The position numbers and the translations under genes were made by a program. 64,000 bases of DNA from Fictibacillus enclensis. Lineage in GTDB: Bacteria; Bacillota; Bacilli; Bacillales; Fictibacillaceae. Shown one piece after another: positions 46,230 to 54,323 of the stretch. The stretch's first letter is position 1. Every line of letters begins with the position of its first letter. Location of the stretch: assembly GCF_001457035.1 (NCBI RefSeq), contig NZ_KQ758619.1, positions 489,492-553,491 of the forward strand, read 5' to 3'. The notes beneath the pieces were generated by a model. It saw only the letters and a program-made list of their open reading frames with translations. It made no database searches and was not told the origin of the DNA.

Positions 46230-48758
46230 GTGTACACGATCGCAGAGTATGTATCTAAGGCAAATCGTGAAGACAAAGGAATGATTTTTACCTTTTTGAA
46301 AAGAAACCAACAATTTGTCTATTCGTATTCTCATGGGCCTTTGCTGGACCAAATCCATGGGGGCCAGGAGATTACCGGAAAAACCGTTTTTGACATGTAT
46401 AAGGATGCTCCTGATCTGGCACATGTTATCCATGAATATTATGAAATGGCGTGGAATGGAGAGTATGTGGAATACGAAATTCATTATCGGGACAAAGAGT
46501 ACCTCACCAGTCTCCGGCCTGTGGCCCATCAAGGAACAGTATCACAAGTGGTGGGGATATGTACGGACATCACACTGCAAAAAGAGCAGGAAAGAAAGTT
46601 GGCCCATGCGATGGCGCGATCCGACTTTCTATCAAAAATGAGCCATGAGCTCCGGACGCCGCTGAATGGCATACTGGGATTTGCCCAGCTTTTGGAATTG
46701 GAAGAGGACTTAACGGACACCCAGTATGATTTTGTACAGGAAATACTAAATGGGGGAAGGCACCTGCTGGAGTTGGTTAATGAGGTACTGGATCTGTCAC
46801 GCATCGAAACTGGCAACTTGAAGATAGCCATTACTGAAGTTGAGCTTCTAACGGTTCTCCAGGAATGCGTTAAGATTGTTAAACCGATGGCTAAGAAGAA
46901 GAATATTACGATCGATGTACAGCGTGATCATTCCAATGCGACGATGCGGGTGCTGGCGGATCCTGTACGCCTGAAGCAGATCTTCCTTAACCTGTTGAAT
47001 AATGCGATCAAATATAACCGGGAATTTGGAAAGGTGTATCTCTACTGTCACCAGGAAGGCGATCATCAGGTGATCCAGGTGGAGGATACAGGAGTCGGTT
47101 TCTCAGCCTCCGAGTATAATAAAGTGTTTGTTCCTTTTTATCGAATTGAAGGTTCAAAGGAGGAGGGGACGGGGATTGGACTCTCGCTGGTCAAACAGCT
47201 TGTCAATCTGATGGATGGAAAGATTTCTGTGACGAGCACCAAAGGAAAAGGAAGCAATTTCAAGGTCACTCTACCTGTCCCTCCTAACCTAAAGACAGGA
47301 GTCAGGTGGGGAGAAAACGTGGAACCCGACGGCACGGATATGGAGAAAACTGACGTTTACCGGTTGCTCTATATTGAAGACAATGAATCTAATATTCATC
47401 TTGTCCAAAAAATTCTTAACCCACAGCCTGCGTATAATCTTCTTGTTGCCCGGACGGCGAAAGAAGGGCTGTCCCTGCTGGCACAGGAAAAAGTAGACCT
47501 GATTTTACTGGATATTAACCTTCCGGACATGGATGGCTATGAAATGATCGACATCATCAGAGCCTCAGACGCGGCCAAGGATGCAGCGGTCATTGCTGTT
47601 AGCTCCATGGCAGCTTCCGGAAACATACAGCAGGCTCTTGACAGGGGATTCGATCATTATGTCACGAAGCCGATCAATGTAAAGGGATTTCTGAATGTAA
47701 TCAATGATGTGCTGAACAATACCATTCACCAAAATATACCGGATGCGAGAATTTACAGCACAGGCCCGCATGGTGAGCAAGCCGTATCGGCAAAAACGCT
47801 GCAGCTCTCCCTGGAAGACCTGAAGAAAATCAATGAGAAAAAGTATCGGGCTGCCATTTCCATGCATTATGCCGGGAATGATTGGGCAAGAACTCAGGTG
47901 GAAGGATTAACCGTAACATTTGAACGAATGGGAATTGAGGTCATTGCCGTTACCAATGCAGAATTTAACTGGGAAAAGCAAGTGGCTGATATTGATGAAA
48001 TCGTTGCCAAAAAACCGGATATCCTTGTAAGTATTCCTGTCGATTCGATCAAGACGGCAAAAGCTTACCAAAAGGCGGCACAGTCCGGCATCAAGCTGAT
48101 TTTTATGGAAAACACACCGGAAGGACTGAAGCATGGCGAGGATTATGTCAGCATCGTCTCCGCCGACCACTATGGAAACGGTGAGGAATCCGCCCATATC
48201 ATGGGTGAGCAGCTGAAAGGCAGGGGCTCAATTGGAGTCATTTACTATGAAGGCGATTTCTTTTCCACTCGGCAGCGGACCACAGCCTTTGAAAAAACAA
48301 TCAAGGAACACTATCCCGGCATCCGGATTGTCGAACGGGTGGGAATCAAAGGTCCGGACGGCGGAGAAGAAGCCACTGCCGGTCTGTTGGACAGGCATCC
48401 CGATCTGAATGGCTTGTTTGTCGTATGGGACATACCAGCTGAAGGGGCGATGACCGCGGCCCGCAAGGCAGGAAGAGACGATTTGGTCATCACAACGACA
48501 GATCTTGGTATCCATGTTGCTCTGGACATGGCTCGTGACGGACTGATTAAAGGATTGGGCGCCCAACTTCCGTATCAACAGGGAGTGGCCGAAGCCATTT
48601 TGGCAGGTTACGCCCTTCTTGGCCGACAGGCACCGCCTTATGTCGCGGTGCCGGCATTAAAGGTGACCCAAAGGAACATGCTTGAGGCCTGGAAGCTCGT
48701 GTATAACATGGAGGTACCGGAAAGGATCCAAAATGCACTGCAGGAAAAAGGGAGATGA
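46230..48758 (+). CDS. Cytoplasmic PAS/histidine kinase/receiver fused to a sugar-binding (RbsB-like) domain
   Basis: 842 residues with no signal peptide or membrane helix. Residues 15-115 are PAS-like. H-box SDFLSKMSHELRTPLNGILG (His139); ATPase N-box LLNNAIKYN, G1 VEDTGVGF, G2 GTGIGLSL (to 350). Receiver 376-495 with Asp428 (LILLDINLPDMDG) and Lys480. Residues 512-842 are a full type I periplasmic-binding fold of the RbsB kind, about 60 percent identical by eye in its last third to the ABC lipoprotein at 51871. It probably senses the sugar inside the cell and phosphorylates the LytTR regulator next to it. The GTG start at 46230 directly abuts GAGGGGAG, so the start is unsure. Confidence 0.9.
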   Translation: MYTIAEYVSKANREDKGMIFTFLKRNQQFVYSYSHGPLLDQIHGGQEITGKTVFDMYKDAPDLAHVIHEYYEMAWNGEYVEYEIHYRDKEYLTSLRPVAHQGTVSQVVGICTDITLQKEQERKLAHAMARSDFLSKMSHELRTPLNGILGFAQLLELEEDLTDTQYDFVQEILNGGRHLLELVNEVLDLSRIETGNLKIAITEVELLTVLQECVKIVKPMAKKKNITIDVQRDHSNATMRVLADPVRLKQIFLNLLNNAIKYNREFGKVYLYCHQEGDHQVIQVEDTGVGFSASEYNKVFVPFYRIEGSKEEGTGIGLSLVKQLVNLMDGKISVTSTKGKGSNFKVTLPVPPNLKTGVRWGENVEPDGTDMEKTDVYRLLYIEDNESNIHLVQKILNPQPAYNLLVARTAKEGLSLLAQEKVDLILLDINLPDMDGYEMIDIIRASDAAKDAAVIAVSSMAASGNIQQALDRGFDHYVTKPINVKGFLNVINDVLNNTIHQNIPDARIYSTGPHGEQAVSAKTLQLSLEDLKKINEKKYRAAISMHYAGNDWARTQVEGLTVTFERMGIEVIAVTNAEFNWEKQVADIDEIVAKKPDILVSIPVDSIKTAKAYQKAAQSGIKLIFMENTPEGLKHGEDYVSIVSADHYGNGEESAHIMGEQLKGRGSIGVIYYEGDFFSTRQRTTAFEKTIKEHYPGIRIVERVGIKGPDGGEEATAGLLDRHPDLNGLFVVWDIPAEGAMTAARKAGRDDLVITTTDLGIHVALDMARDGLIKGLGAQLPYQQGVAEAILAGYALLGRQAPPYVAVPALKVTQRNMLEAWKLVYNMEVPERIQNALQEKGR

Positions 48759-48762
48759 TGAG

Positions 48763-49473
48763 ATGAAAGTGCTGATTGCTGAGGATGATGCTTCTTCAAG
48801 AAAACTGCTTAAACTGTTTATCGACAGTCTGCCTGATTACCATATTGCAGGAGAAGCAAAAAACGGGGAGGAATTAATTCAATATGCCGCCAGTGAAAAG
48901 CCGGATATTGCATTAGTGGACATCGGCATGCCCTTGTTAAATGGAATGGAGGCTGTCAAGGCGTGCAAGGAATTCCAGCCGTCCATGCAGGTGATTTTTA
49001 TTACGGGACACGACGATTATGCTCTTGAGGCATTCGAAGTGAAGGCGGTGGACTATATTATGAAACCGATCGAACGGAACCGCCTGTACGGAGCTTTGGA
49101 TAGGGCAGCACAGGTGATTTATTCACAGGGTGAGAGAGTGCAGCCCGCTAAAAAGGACCTGAAGATCAAGCAGCAGAGAAACATCATTTTTATCCCATTG
49201 GACGACATTTTGTTTATTGAACGGATGGACCGCAAGTCTGTCATTCATACGAAAAACAAATCCTATGAGACGAACGAACCGCTGGCCAGTTTGGAAGTGG
49301 CTCTGGATTCGAGGTTCCAGGCATCACACCGGTCATATATCATCAACGCGGAGCATCTCGTGCGGATTGAAGCAGCCGGACAAATGTACAAAGCCTATTT
49401 TAAGGACTACGGTGAAACCGCAAAGATTTCCAAGCATAAAGTCGACGAACTGCAGCGGTACAAGGCGTTATAA
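48763..49473 (+). CDS. LytTR-type response regulator
   Basis: 236 residues. Receiver 1-120: LIAEDDASSRKLLKLFI, Asp53 in ALVDIGMPLLNG, Lys in DYIMKPIERN. Residues 140-235 are a LytTR DNA-binding domain (NIIFIPLDDILFIERMDRKS, FQASHRSYIINAEHLVRIEA). It starts 4 bp after the kinase stop with AAAAGGGAGATGATG upstream, so it is the cognate partner. An in-frame earlier ATG (48682) lies within the kinase gene. Targets: perhaps the 11-bp repeats at 49701-49722. Confidence 0.93.
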   Translation: MKVLIAEDDASSRKLLKLFIDSLPDYHIAGEAKNGEELIQYAASEKPDIALVDIGMPLLNGMEAVKACKEFQPSMQVIFITGHDDYALEAFEVKAVDYIMKPIERNRLYGALDRAAQVIYSQGERVQPAKKDLKIKQQRNIIFIPLDDILFIERMDRKSVIHTKNKSYETNEPLASLEVALDSRFQASHRSYIINAEHLVRIEAAGQMYKAYFKDYGETAKISKHKVDELQRYKAL

Positions 49474-49589
49474 GATCACTTAAAATAGGTTGAACACGGA
49501 AATACAATCGGAAATCGAGAACTTACTGGCCCAAATTTGAGATTTCCTGTCCAAAACAACGATTCCATTGTCCAACCGTTCATAATAGA

Positions 49590-49619
49590 AAACTCAGTCA
49601 ACAAGGCTGAGTTTTTTTA
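49590..49619 (+). terminator. Terminator of the two-component operon
   Basis: AACTCAG and CTGAGTT around TCAACAAGG, then a run of seven T. Confidence 0.8.
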
Positions 49620-49700
49620 TTTTTTAAAATTTGTGGTTTTTTTGTTCCGCGGGATTAATTAGACGTTCGAATATTAAAACACCTGGTCCGAATGGAAGAA

Positions 49701-49722
49701 AAAGCGGTCTGAAAGCGGTTAG
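49701..49722 (+). promoter_or_regulatory. Direct repeat, possible response-regulator site
   Basis: AAAGCGGTCTG followed directly by AAAGCGGTTAG: two copies at 11-bp pitch, one helical turn, about 80 bp before the LacI-family gene. LytTR regulators bind paired direct repeats of about this spacing. The rest of 49474-49799 holds only the terminator. Confidence 0.4.
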
Positions 49723-49799
49723 ACAACCGAAATGTATGCGATTACAATGCCGTTATAGATAGTCTGACGAAACACAAAAACAGAAGAGAGAGTCTAGAT

Positions 49800-50825
49800 A
49801 TGGCAGGGATAAGAGATGTAGCTGAGCAGGCAAATGTATCGATTGCTACGGTGTCCAGGGTGCTGAGCAAACCGGAAACAGTAGCAGAAGAGACGATGAA
49901 AAAGGTCATGAAAGTGATTGAGCTATTAAACTACCAGCCCAATGCAGCAGCCCGCCAGTTGAGGCTGTCGGAAACGACCACGATATTGGTTGTAGTCCCG
50001 GATATAACGAATACCTTTTTTTCAAAGGTGTTGAGAGGCATAGAATCGGTCGCCATCGAGAATGGATACCAGGTTCTTCTTGGCGACTCGGCCAACAATG
50101 CGGAGCGGGGTAAAGGATACCTGAATATCCTCCGCCAAAAAAAAGCTGCCGGGATGATCCTGCTGACGGCTGGGATTGAGGCGAAGATCGTTGAGAAAAT
50201 TGCCCTGGAGTATCCTGTGGTTCTAGCCTGCGAGTACTTAGAAGGTGTCAACGTACCCACCGTATCCATCGATAATGTAAGCAGTGCACGCAAAGCGACT
50301 GAGTACCTGATCCATCTGGGTCATAAGAAAATCGGGCTCATTTCAGGCCCGATGAACAGTGTGCTTGGGCGCGACCGGCTAAAGGGCTTCTACCAGGCAA
50401 TGGCCCAGTACAACGTAAAGGTTGAACCTGAACTGGTTCAGGAAGGGGATTTTTCCTACGAAACCGGCTTTAACATGATGCTGAAGCTGCTGGCGTACAG
50501 CCAAACTCCAACCGCGGTATTTGCAGCGAATGACGAGATGGCCTTCGGTGCCATTAACGCGGCCGAACAGAAGGGATTATCGGTCCCAAGGGATATTTCA
50601 ATTATAGGGTTCGATGACATACAGTTTTCAGCCATTTTTAAACCCGCACTGACTACTGTAGCTCAGCCGGCATTCCAAATCGGAACGAAAGCGATGGATC
50701 TGCTGCTAAGGCTGATGACAAAACAGAGGTTCAGCAAAACCAAAACCCAGTACATTTTGGAAAACCAAATCATCACCCGGGATTCATGCCAAAAGCTAAG
50801 CACGATCAGTAAACGCCAGATGTAA
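49800..50825 (+). CDS. LacI-family regulator of the sugar locus
   Basis: 341 residues. HTH: IRDVAEQANVSIATVSRVLS, hinge YQPNAAARQLR, then the sugar-binding core (LVVVPDITNTFFSKVLRGIE, AVFAANDEMAFGAINAAEQK, SIIGFDDIQFSAIFKPALTT). Full length. A cluster of three palindromes in 50821-50954 separates it from the metabolic operon and should be its operators. AGAGAGAGTC precedes the ATG. Likely a repressor released by the pathway sugar. Confidence 0.94.
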   Translation: MAGIRDVAEQANVSIATVSRVLSKPETVAEETMKKVMKVIELLNYQPNAAARQLRLSETTTILVVVPDITNTFFSKVLRGIESVAIENGYQVLLGDSANNAERGKGYLNILRQKKAAGMILLTAGIEAKIVEKIALEYPVVLACEYLEGVNVPTVSIDNVSSARKATEYLIHLGHKKIGLISGPMNSVLGRDRLKGFYQAMAQYNVKVEPELVQEGDFSYETGFNMMLKLLAYSQTPTAVFAANDEMAFGAINAAEQKGLSVPRDISIIGFDDIQFSAIFKPALTTVAQPAFQIGTKAMDLLLRLMTKQRFSKTKTQYILENQIITRDSCQKLSTISKRQM

Positions 50826-50834
50826 ACGTTTACG
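50821..50834. promoter_or_regulatory. LacI-type operator 1
   Basis: TGTAAACGTTTACG, overlapping the 3' end of the regulator gene; 13 of 14 match the perfect site at 50886. Confidence 0.6.
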
Positions 50835-50885
50835 AATCAGCAACCAAATGAATAGGCAAAGAAGAGCCAAAAATTTTTGAAACGA

Positions 50886-50901
50886 CTGTAAACGTTTACA
50901 G
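50886..50901. promoter_or_regulatory. LacI-type operator 2 (perfect palindrome)
   Basis: CTGTAAACGTTTACAG, 16 bp, upstream of the sugar operon; also fits the CcpA cre pattern, so dual use is possible. Confidence 0.75.
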
Positions 50902-50942
50902 TGGAGTGGACCGATAAATGCTGAAAAAACCTGGGAAAAGAA

Positions 50943-50954
50943 TGTAAACGTTAC
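50943..50954. promoter_or_regulatory. LacI-type operator 3 (shortened)
   Basis: TGTAAACGTTAC lacks one T of the right half-site. Three sites 57-65 bp apart allow looping or cooperative binding. Confidence 0.5.
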
Positions 50955-51038
50955 TAAACATCCTTAAGGAGGTGGTGTTGGCGGTATTCTGCTTCCCAAT
51001 CATGAATCTTAAAAACCATCAATTAAGGGGGAAAAACA

Positions 51039-51857
51039 ATGAAACTCGGATATCAAACAAATACATGGGGCGGGGTCGTCGGTCATCCGGCAGGAGTTAC
51101 GTCCATAAAAGATTTATTCTATCTGGCCAATGGATCAACAGAGGAAGCGTTACAGGACATTAAGGATGCAGGTTTTAAAGGGTTTGAACTCTTTGATGGA
51201 AACCTGATGGAATACAAGGACCAAAAGGAAGCGTTCAAGGAATTGATCAAGCGGCATTCCCTGGAGTTTGTCGGGGTATACGCAGGCGCTAACTTTATCT
51301 ACCCGGATATTTGGACTGAAGAGCTGCTCCGGCTGGAGGAAGCAGCATCACTCGCTTCAGAGCTGGGGGCACGGCATTTCGTTGTTGGCGGGGGAGCCGT
51401 CCGGGCGAACGGAATATTGGACAGCGACTACCGTCAACTGGGGGAGGCACTAAACCAGGTTGCGGCGCTTGCGGAAAAATACGGCCTCATCCCGAGCTAC
51501 CATCCTCATTTGGGAACGATTGTTCAATCACCGGATCAACTGGACAAGCTAATGCCGCTGACGACCATCAATCTTTGCCCTGATACCGCCCATATAGAAG
51601 CTGGCGGAGGGGACCCGGTTGAAGTGATCAAAAAATACATCAACCGCATCAAATATATTCATTTGAAAGATTACCGCGATGGCGCGTTTGTCCCTCTTGG
51701 TGAAGGAGTACAAAAGTTTGACCAAATGATTCGCCTTCTGGATGACGCGGGCTATGATGACTGGATCATTATTGAACTGGATCAATATGATGATCCGAAA
51801 AAAGGTGCAACGATCAGCCGCGAGTATTTGACTCAATTTGAAAAAGTTAATAGATAG
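51039..51857 (+). CDS. Sugar phosphate isomerase/epimerase-family TIM barrel (1 of 3)
   Basis: 272 residues of the xylose-isomerase-like/AP-endonuclease-2 fold: MKLGYQTNTWGG, DIKDAGFKGFELFDG, FVVGGGAVRANG, GLIPSYHPHLGTIVQSPDQL, NLCPDTAHIEAGGGDPVEVI, RIKYIHLKDY and WIIIELDQYDDP. Metal-binding Glu/His/Asp are kept. Members act as isomerases, inosose dehydratase (IolE-like) or 3-keto-glycoside eliminases. First gene of the operon, AAGGGGGAAAAACA before the ATG. Given the dehydrogenases nearby, a 3-keto-sugar elimination or hydration step is plausible. Confidence 0.88.
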   Translation: MKLGYQTNTWGGVVGHPAGVTSIKDLFYLANGSTEEALQDIKDAGFKGFELFDGNLMEYKDQKEAFKELIKRHSLEFVGVYAGANFIYPDIWTEELLRLEEAASLASELGARHFVVGGGAVRANGILDSDYRQLGEALNQVAALAEKYGLIPSYHPHLGTIVQSPDQLDKLMPLTTINLCPDTAHIEAGGGDPVEVIKKYINRIKYIHLKDYRDGAFVPLGEGVQKFDQMIRLLDDAGYDDWIIIELDQYDDPKKGATISREYLTQFEKVNR

Positions 51858-51870
51858 GGAGGTTAGGTCC

Positions 51871-53049
51871 ATGAAAAAGATAGGTTCTGTTGTAACGGCT
51901 GCCGCCCTGGCCGGCATGCTGGTGCTTACCGGCTGTGGGAAGCAAGATGCAAATTCGAGTGCCAATGGAAAAAGTGAAACCAGTGATCTGAAGACACAGG
52001 AATCACCGAAATCGGGTCCGATTACGATCAACCCGAAGATTGAAGACAAAGAGATTTTAGGAAAGGGTCCATATGGCGAAAAGGCGGTTTCCGCCAAAAC
52101 ATTGAAGCTGACAGAGGCCGAGATTGCCAAGATCAAAAAAGGCAACTATAAAGCGGCCATTGTCATGCATTACACAGGAAACGACTACTCCACCGCGCAA
52201 ATCCGGGCGCTTAAAGCGACCTTTAAACGGATGGGCGTGAAGGTTATTGCGGTAACCGATGCTCAATTTAAAGCGGAAAAGCAGGTATCGGACATCGAGA
52301 CGGTCCTGGCAAAAAAGCCTGATATTATCGTGAGTGTTCCGGTTGACCGCGTTTCGACCGCCGGAGCCTTCAAAAAAGCGGCGGATGCTGGTGTAAAGGT
52401 CGTGTTTGTGGATGGCGTTGCGAATGACCTGAAACCTGGAAAAGACTATGTCAGCGTCGTGTCGGGTGACAATTCCGGAAACGGTGCAGCCGCAGCAGAG
52501 GTTATGGGCGAGAAGCTGGGCGGAAAAGGAAAAATCGGCGTAATCTATCATGATGCTGATTTCTTTGTCACCAAGCAGCGGTCCGATGAGTTTGAAAAAA
52601 CGATCAAGGAAAAATACCCAAAGATCAAAATTGTAGCCAGAGCCGGTATATCAGGACCGAATGATGGCGAAAAGGTAGCTTCAGGAATGCTTACCAAATA
52701 CCGTGACCTTGATGGACTGTTTGTCATCTGGGACGTGCCGGCCGAAGGGGCATTGGCTGCTGCACGGACGGCAGGCAAGGATAATCTCGTCGTTACAACG
52801 ACCGACCTTGGAACGAATGTGGGCTTGGAAATTGCCTCCGGAGGTATCGTGAAAGGCCTTGGGGCCCAGCTGCCATACGACCAGGGAGTAACGGAAGCGA
52901 TGCTGGCGGGCTATGCGATGATTGGAAAGAAAGCACCAACTTATGTGGCGGCACCGGCTGTAAAGGTAACTAAGGATAATGTATTGGAATCCTGGAGACT
53001 GGTGTACGGGGCGGACGCTCCAGATGTTATCAAGGATGCTGCAAAATAA
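51871..53049 (+). CDS. Sugar ABC transporter substrate-binding lipoprotein (RbsB-like)
   Basis: 392 residues. Signal peptide with lipobox LTGC (Cys22), then a Ser-rich linker and an RbsB-like fold (YKAAIVMHYTGNDYSTAQIR, AKKPDIIVSVPVDRVSTAGA, GKIGVIYHDADFFVTKQRSD, DGLFVIWDVPAEGALAAART, VTTTDLGTNVGLEIASGGIV). It delivers the sugar to the permease at 55804. Its whole mature domain has a paralogue fused to the sensor kinase at 46230. ATG 51871 follows GGGAGGTTAGGTCC. Confidence 0.95.
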   Translation: MKKIGSVVTAAALAGMLVLTGCGKQDANSSANGKSETSDLKTQESPKSGPITINPKIEDKEILGKGPYGEKAVSAKTLKLTEAEIAKIKKGNYKAAIVMHYTGNDYSTAQIRALKATFKRMGVKVIAVTDAQFKAEKQVSDIETVLAKKPDIIVSVPVDRVSTAGAFKKAADAGVKVVFVDGVANDLKPGKDYVSVVSGDNSGNGAAAAEVMGEKLGGKGKIGVIYHDADFFVTKQRSDEFEKTIKEKYPKIKIVARAGISGPNDGEKVASGMLTKYRDLDGLFVIWDVPAEGALAAARTAGKDNLVVTTTDLGTNVGLEIASGGIVKGLGAQLPYDQGVTEAMLAGYAMIGKKAPTYVAAPAVKVTKDNVLESWRLVYGADAPDVIKDAAK

Positions 53050-53072
53050 AAAACACAGGAGGAATGATTGAA

Positions 53073-54257
53073 ATGAAACAATTAAACGTAGGAATGATTG
53101 GCGGAGGATTTATGGGAAAAGCACATGCACTGGCGTATGCAGGCATGCCGATGTTCTTTTGGCCTGCACCGGCGGTTCCCCACCGCCACACCATTGTTGA
53201 TGTGACTGAGGAGCTGGCAAAGAACGCAGCGATGAAGCTGGGCTTCGACCACTATGAAACGGATTGGAGAAAAGTAGTGAACGACCCGGAAATCGATGTA
53301 ATCGATATTGTCACGCCCAACCATACCCATGCCGAAATCGCGATCGCAGCGGCCAAGGCTGGTAAGCACATCATTTGTGAAAAGCCGTTGGCGCTCGGCG
53401 CCGAGCAAGCAAAAGAAATGCTGGATGCTGTAAATGAAGCCGGTGTGAAACACATGGTTGCTTTTAACTACCGAAGAACTCCTGCTGTCGCATTGGCGAA
53501 AAAATATATTGAAGAAGGGCGAATCGGCAAGATTTTAAGCTTCCGTGGTACGTATCTGCAAGACTGGTCAGCTGACCCTGAATCCCCGCTTTCATGGCGC
53601 TTTCAGAAAAAGATTGCCGGATCTGGTGCGTTGGGTGATATCGGGACACACGTTGTTGATTTTGCGCGTTACCTTGTCGGCGAAATTACAGATGTGAATG
53701 CTGTAACGAAAACATGGATTCCTGAACGACCGGTTCAAACCGGAGGTACAGACAGTCTCGGGAACGTAAAAGGTGGCGCGGACGTTCCAAAGAGCCCTGT
53801 GGATGTAGACGATGAATTTATTACGATGGTGAAATTCGACCAGGGCGCGATTGGAACCATTGAAGCGACCAGAAATGCCTGGGGACGAAACAATTACCTA
53901 ACGTTTGAAATCCATGGCGAAAAAGGTTCTCTCGCCTTCAATTACGAACGCCGTGATGAACTGCAAGTATGCTTCTCGGATGATCCGGGAGACGCAAAAG
54001 GGTTCCGTACCGTTTACACAGGGCCTAACCACCCGTATGGCGAAGGATTATGGCCAATACCGGCACTGGGTATCGGCTACGGGGAAACCAAGATCATTGA
54101 AACCTATGACTTTTTCAAATCAATCACAGAGGATACTGTCGTTTCACCAAACTTCCATGACGGCTACAAAATCGAAGCCATTGCTGACGCGATTCTTCAA
54201 TCGGCAGAAAACAGCCAATGGGTGACGGTGGCAAAGGAACTCTCCGAAGTGAAATAA
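53073..54257 (+). CDS. Gfo/Idh/MocA dehydrogenase, levoglucosan-dehydrogenase-like (LgdA type)
   Basis: 394 residues. NAD site VGMIGGGFMGKAHALAYAG; EKPL at 103-106 in HIICEKPLALGAEQAKEM; C-terminal beta-sheet domain (NYRRTPAVALAKKYIEEGRI, YLQDWSADPESPLSWRFQKK, SGALGDIGTHVVDFARYLVG, GEGLWPIPALGIGYGETKII). These blocks are those I recall for LgdA, which oxidises the C3 hydroxyl of levoglucosan to the 3-keto form. The neighbouring isomerase-like genes fit LgdB1/LgdB2. ATG 53073 is 10 bp after AGGAGG; the ATG at 53064 is too close. Substrate should be tested. Confidence 0.85.
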   Translation: MKQLNVGMIGGGFMGKAHALAYAGMPMFFWPAPAVPHRHTIVDVTEELAKNAAMKLGFDHYETDWRKVVNDPEIDVIDIVTPNHTHAEIAIAAAKAGKHIICEKPLALGAEQAKEMLDAVNEAGVKHMVAFNYRRTPAVALAKKYIEEGRIGKILSFRGTYLQDWSADPESPLSWRFQKKIAGSGALGDIGTHVVDFARYLVGEITDVNAVTKTWIPERPVQTGGTDSLGNVKGGADVPKSPVDVDDEFITMVKFDQGAIGTIEATRNAWGRNNYLTFEIHGEKGSLAFNYERRDELQVCFSDDPGDAKGFRTVYTGPNHPYGEGLWPIPALGIGYGETKIIETYDFFKSITEDTVVSPNFHDGYKIEAIADAILQSAENSQWVTVAKELSEVK

Positions 54258-54323
54258 ACTGAAGTGAAATTCGATAAGGGCTGCCTCTATAATGCAGTCC
54301 TTATTAGCTAAGAGGGTGAGTGC

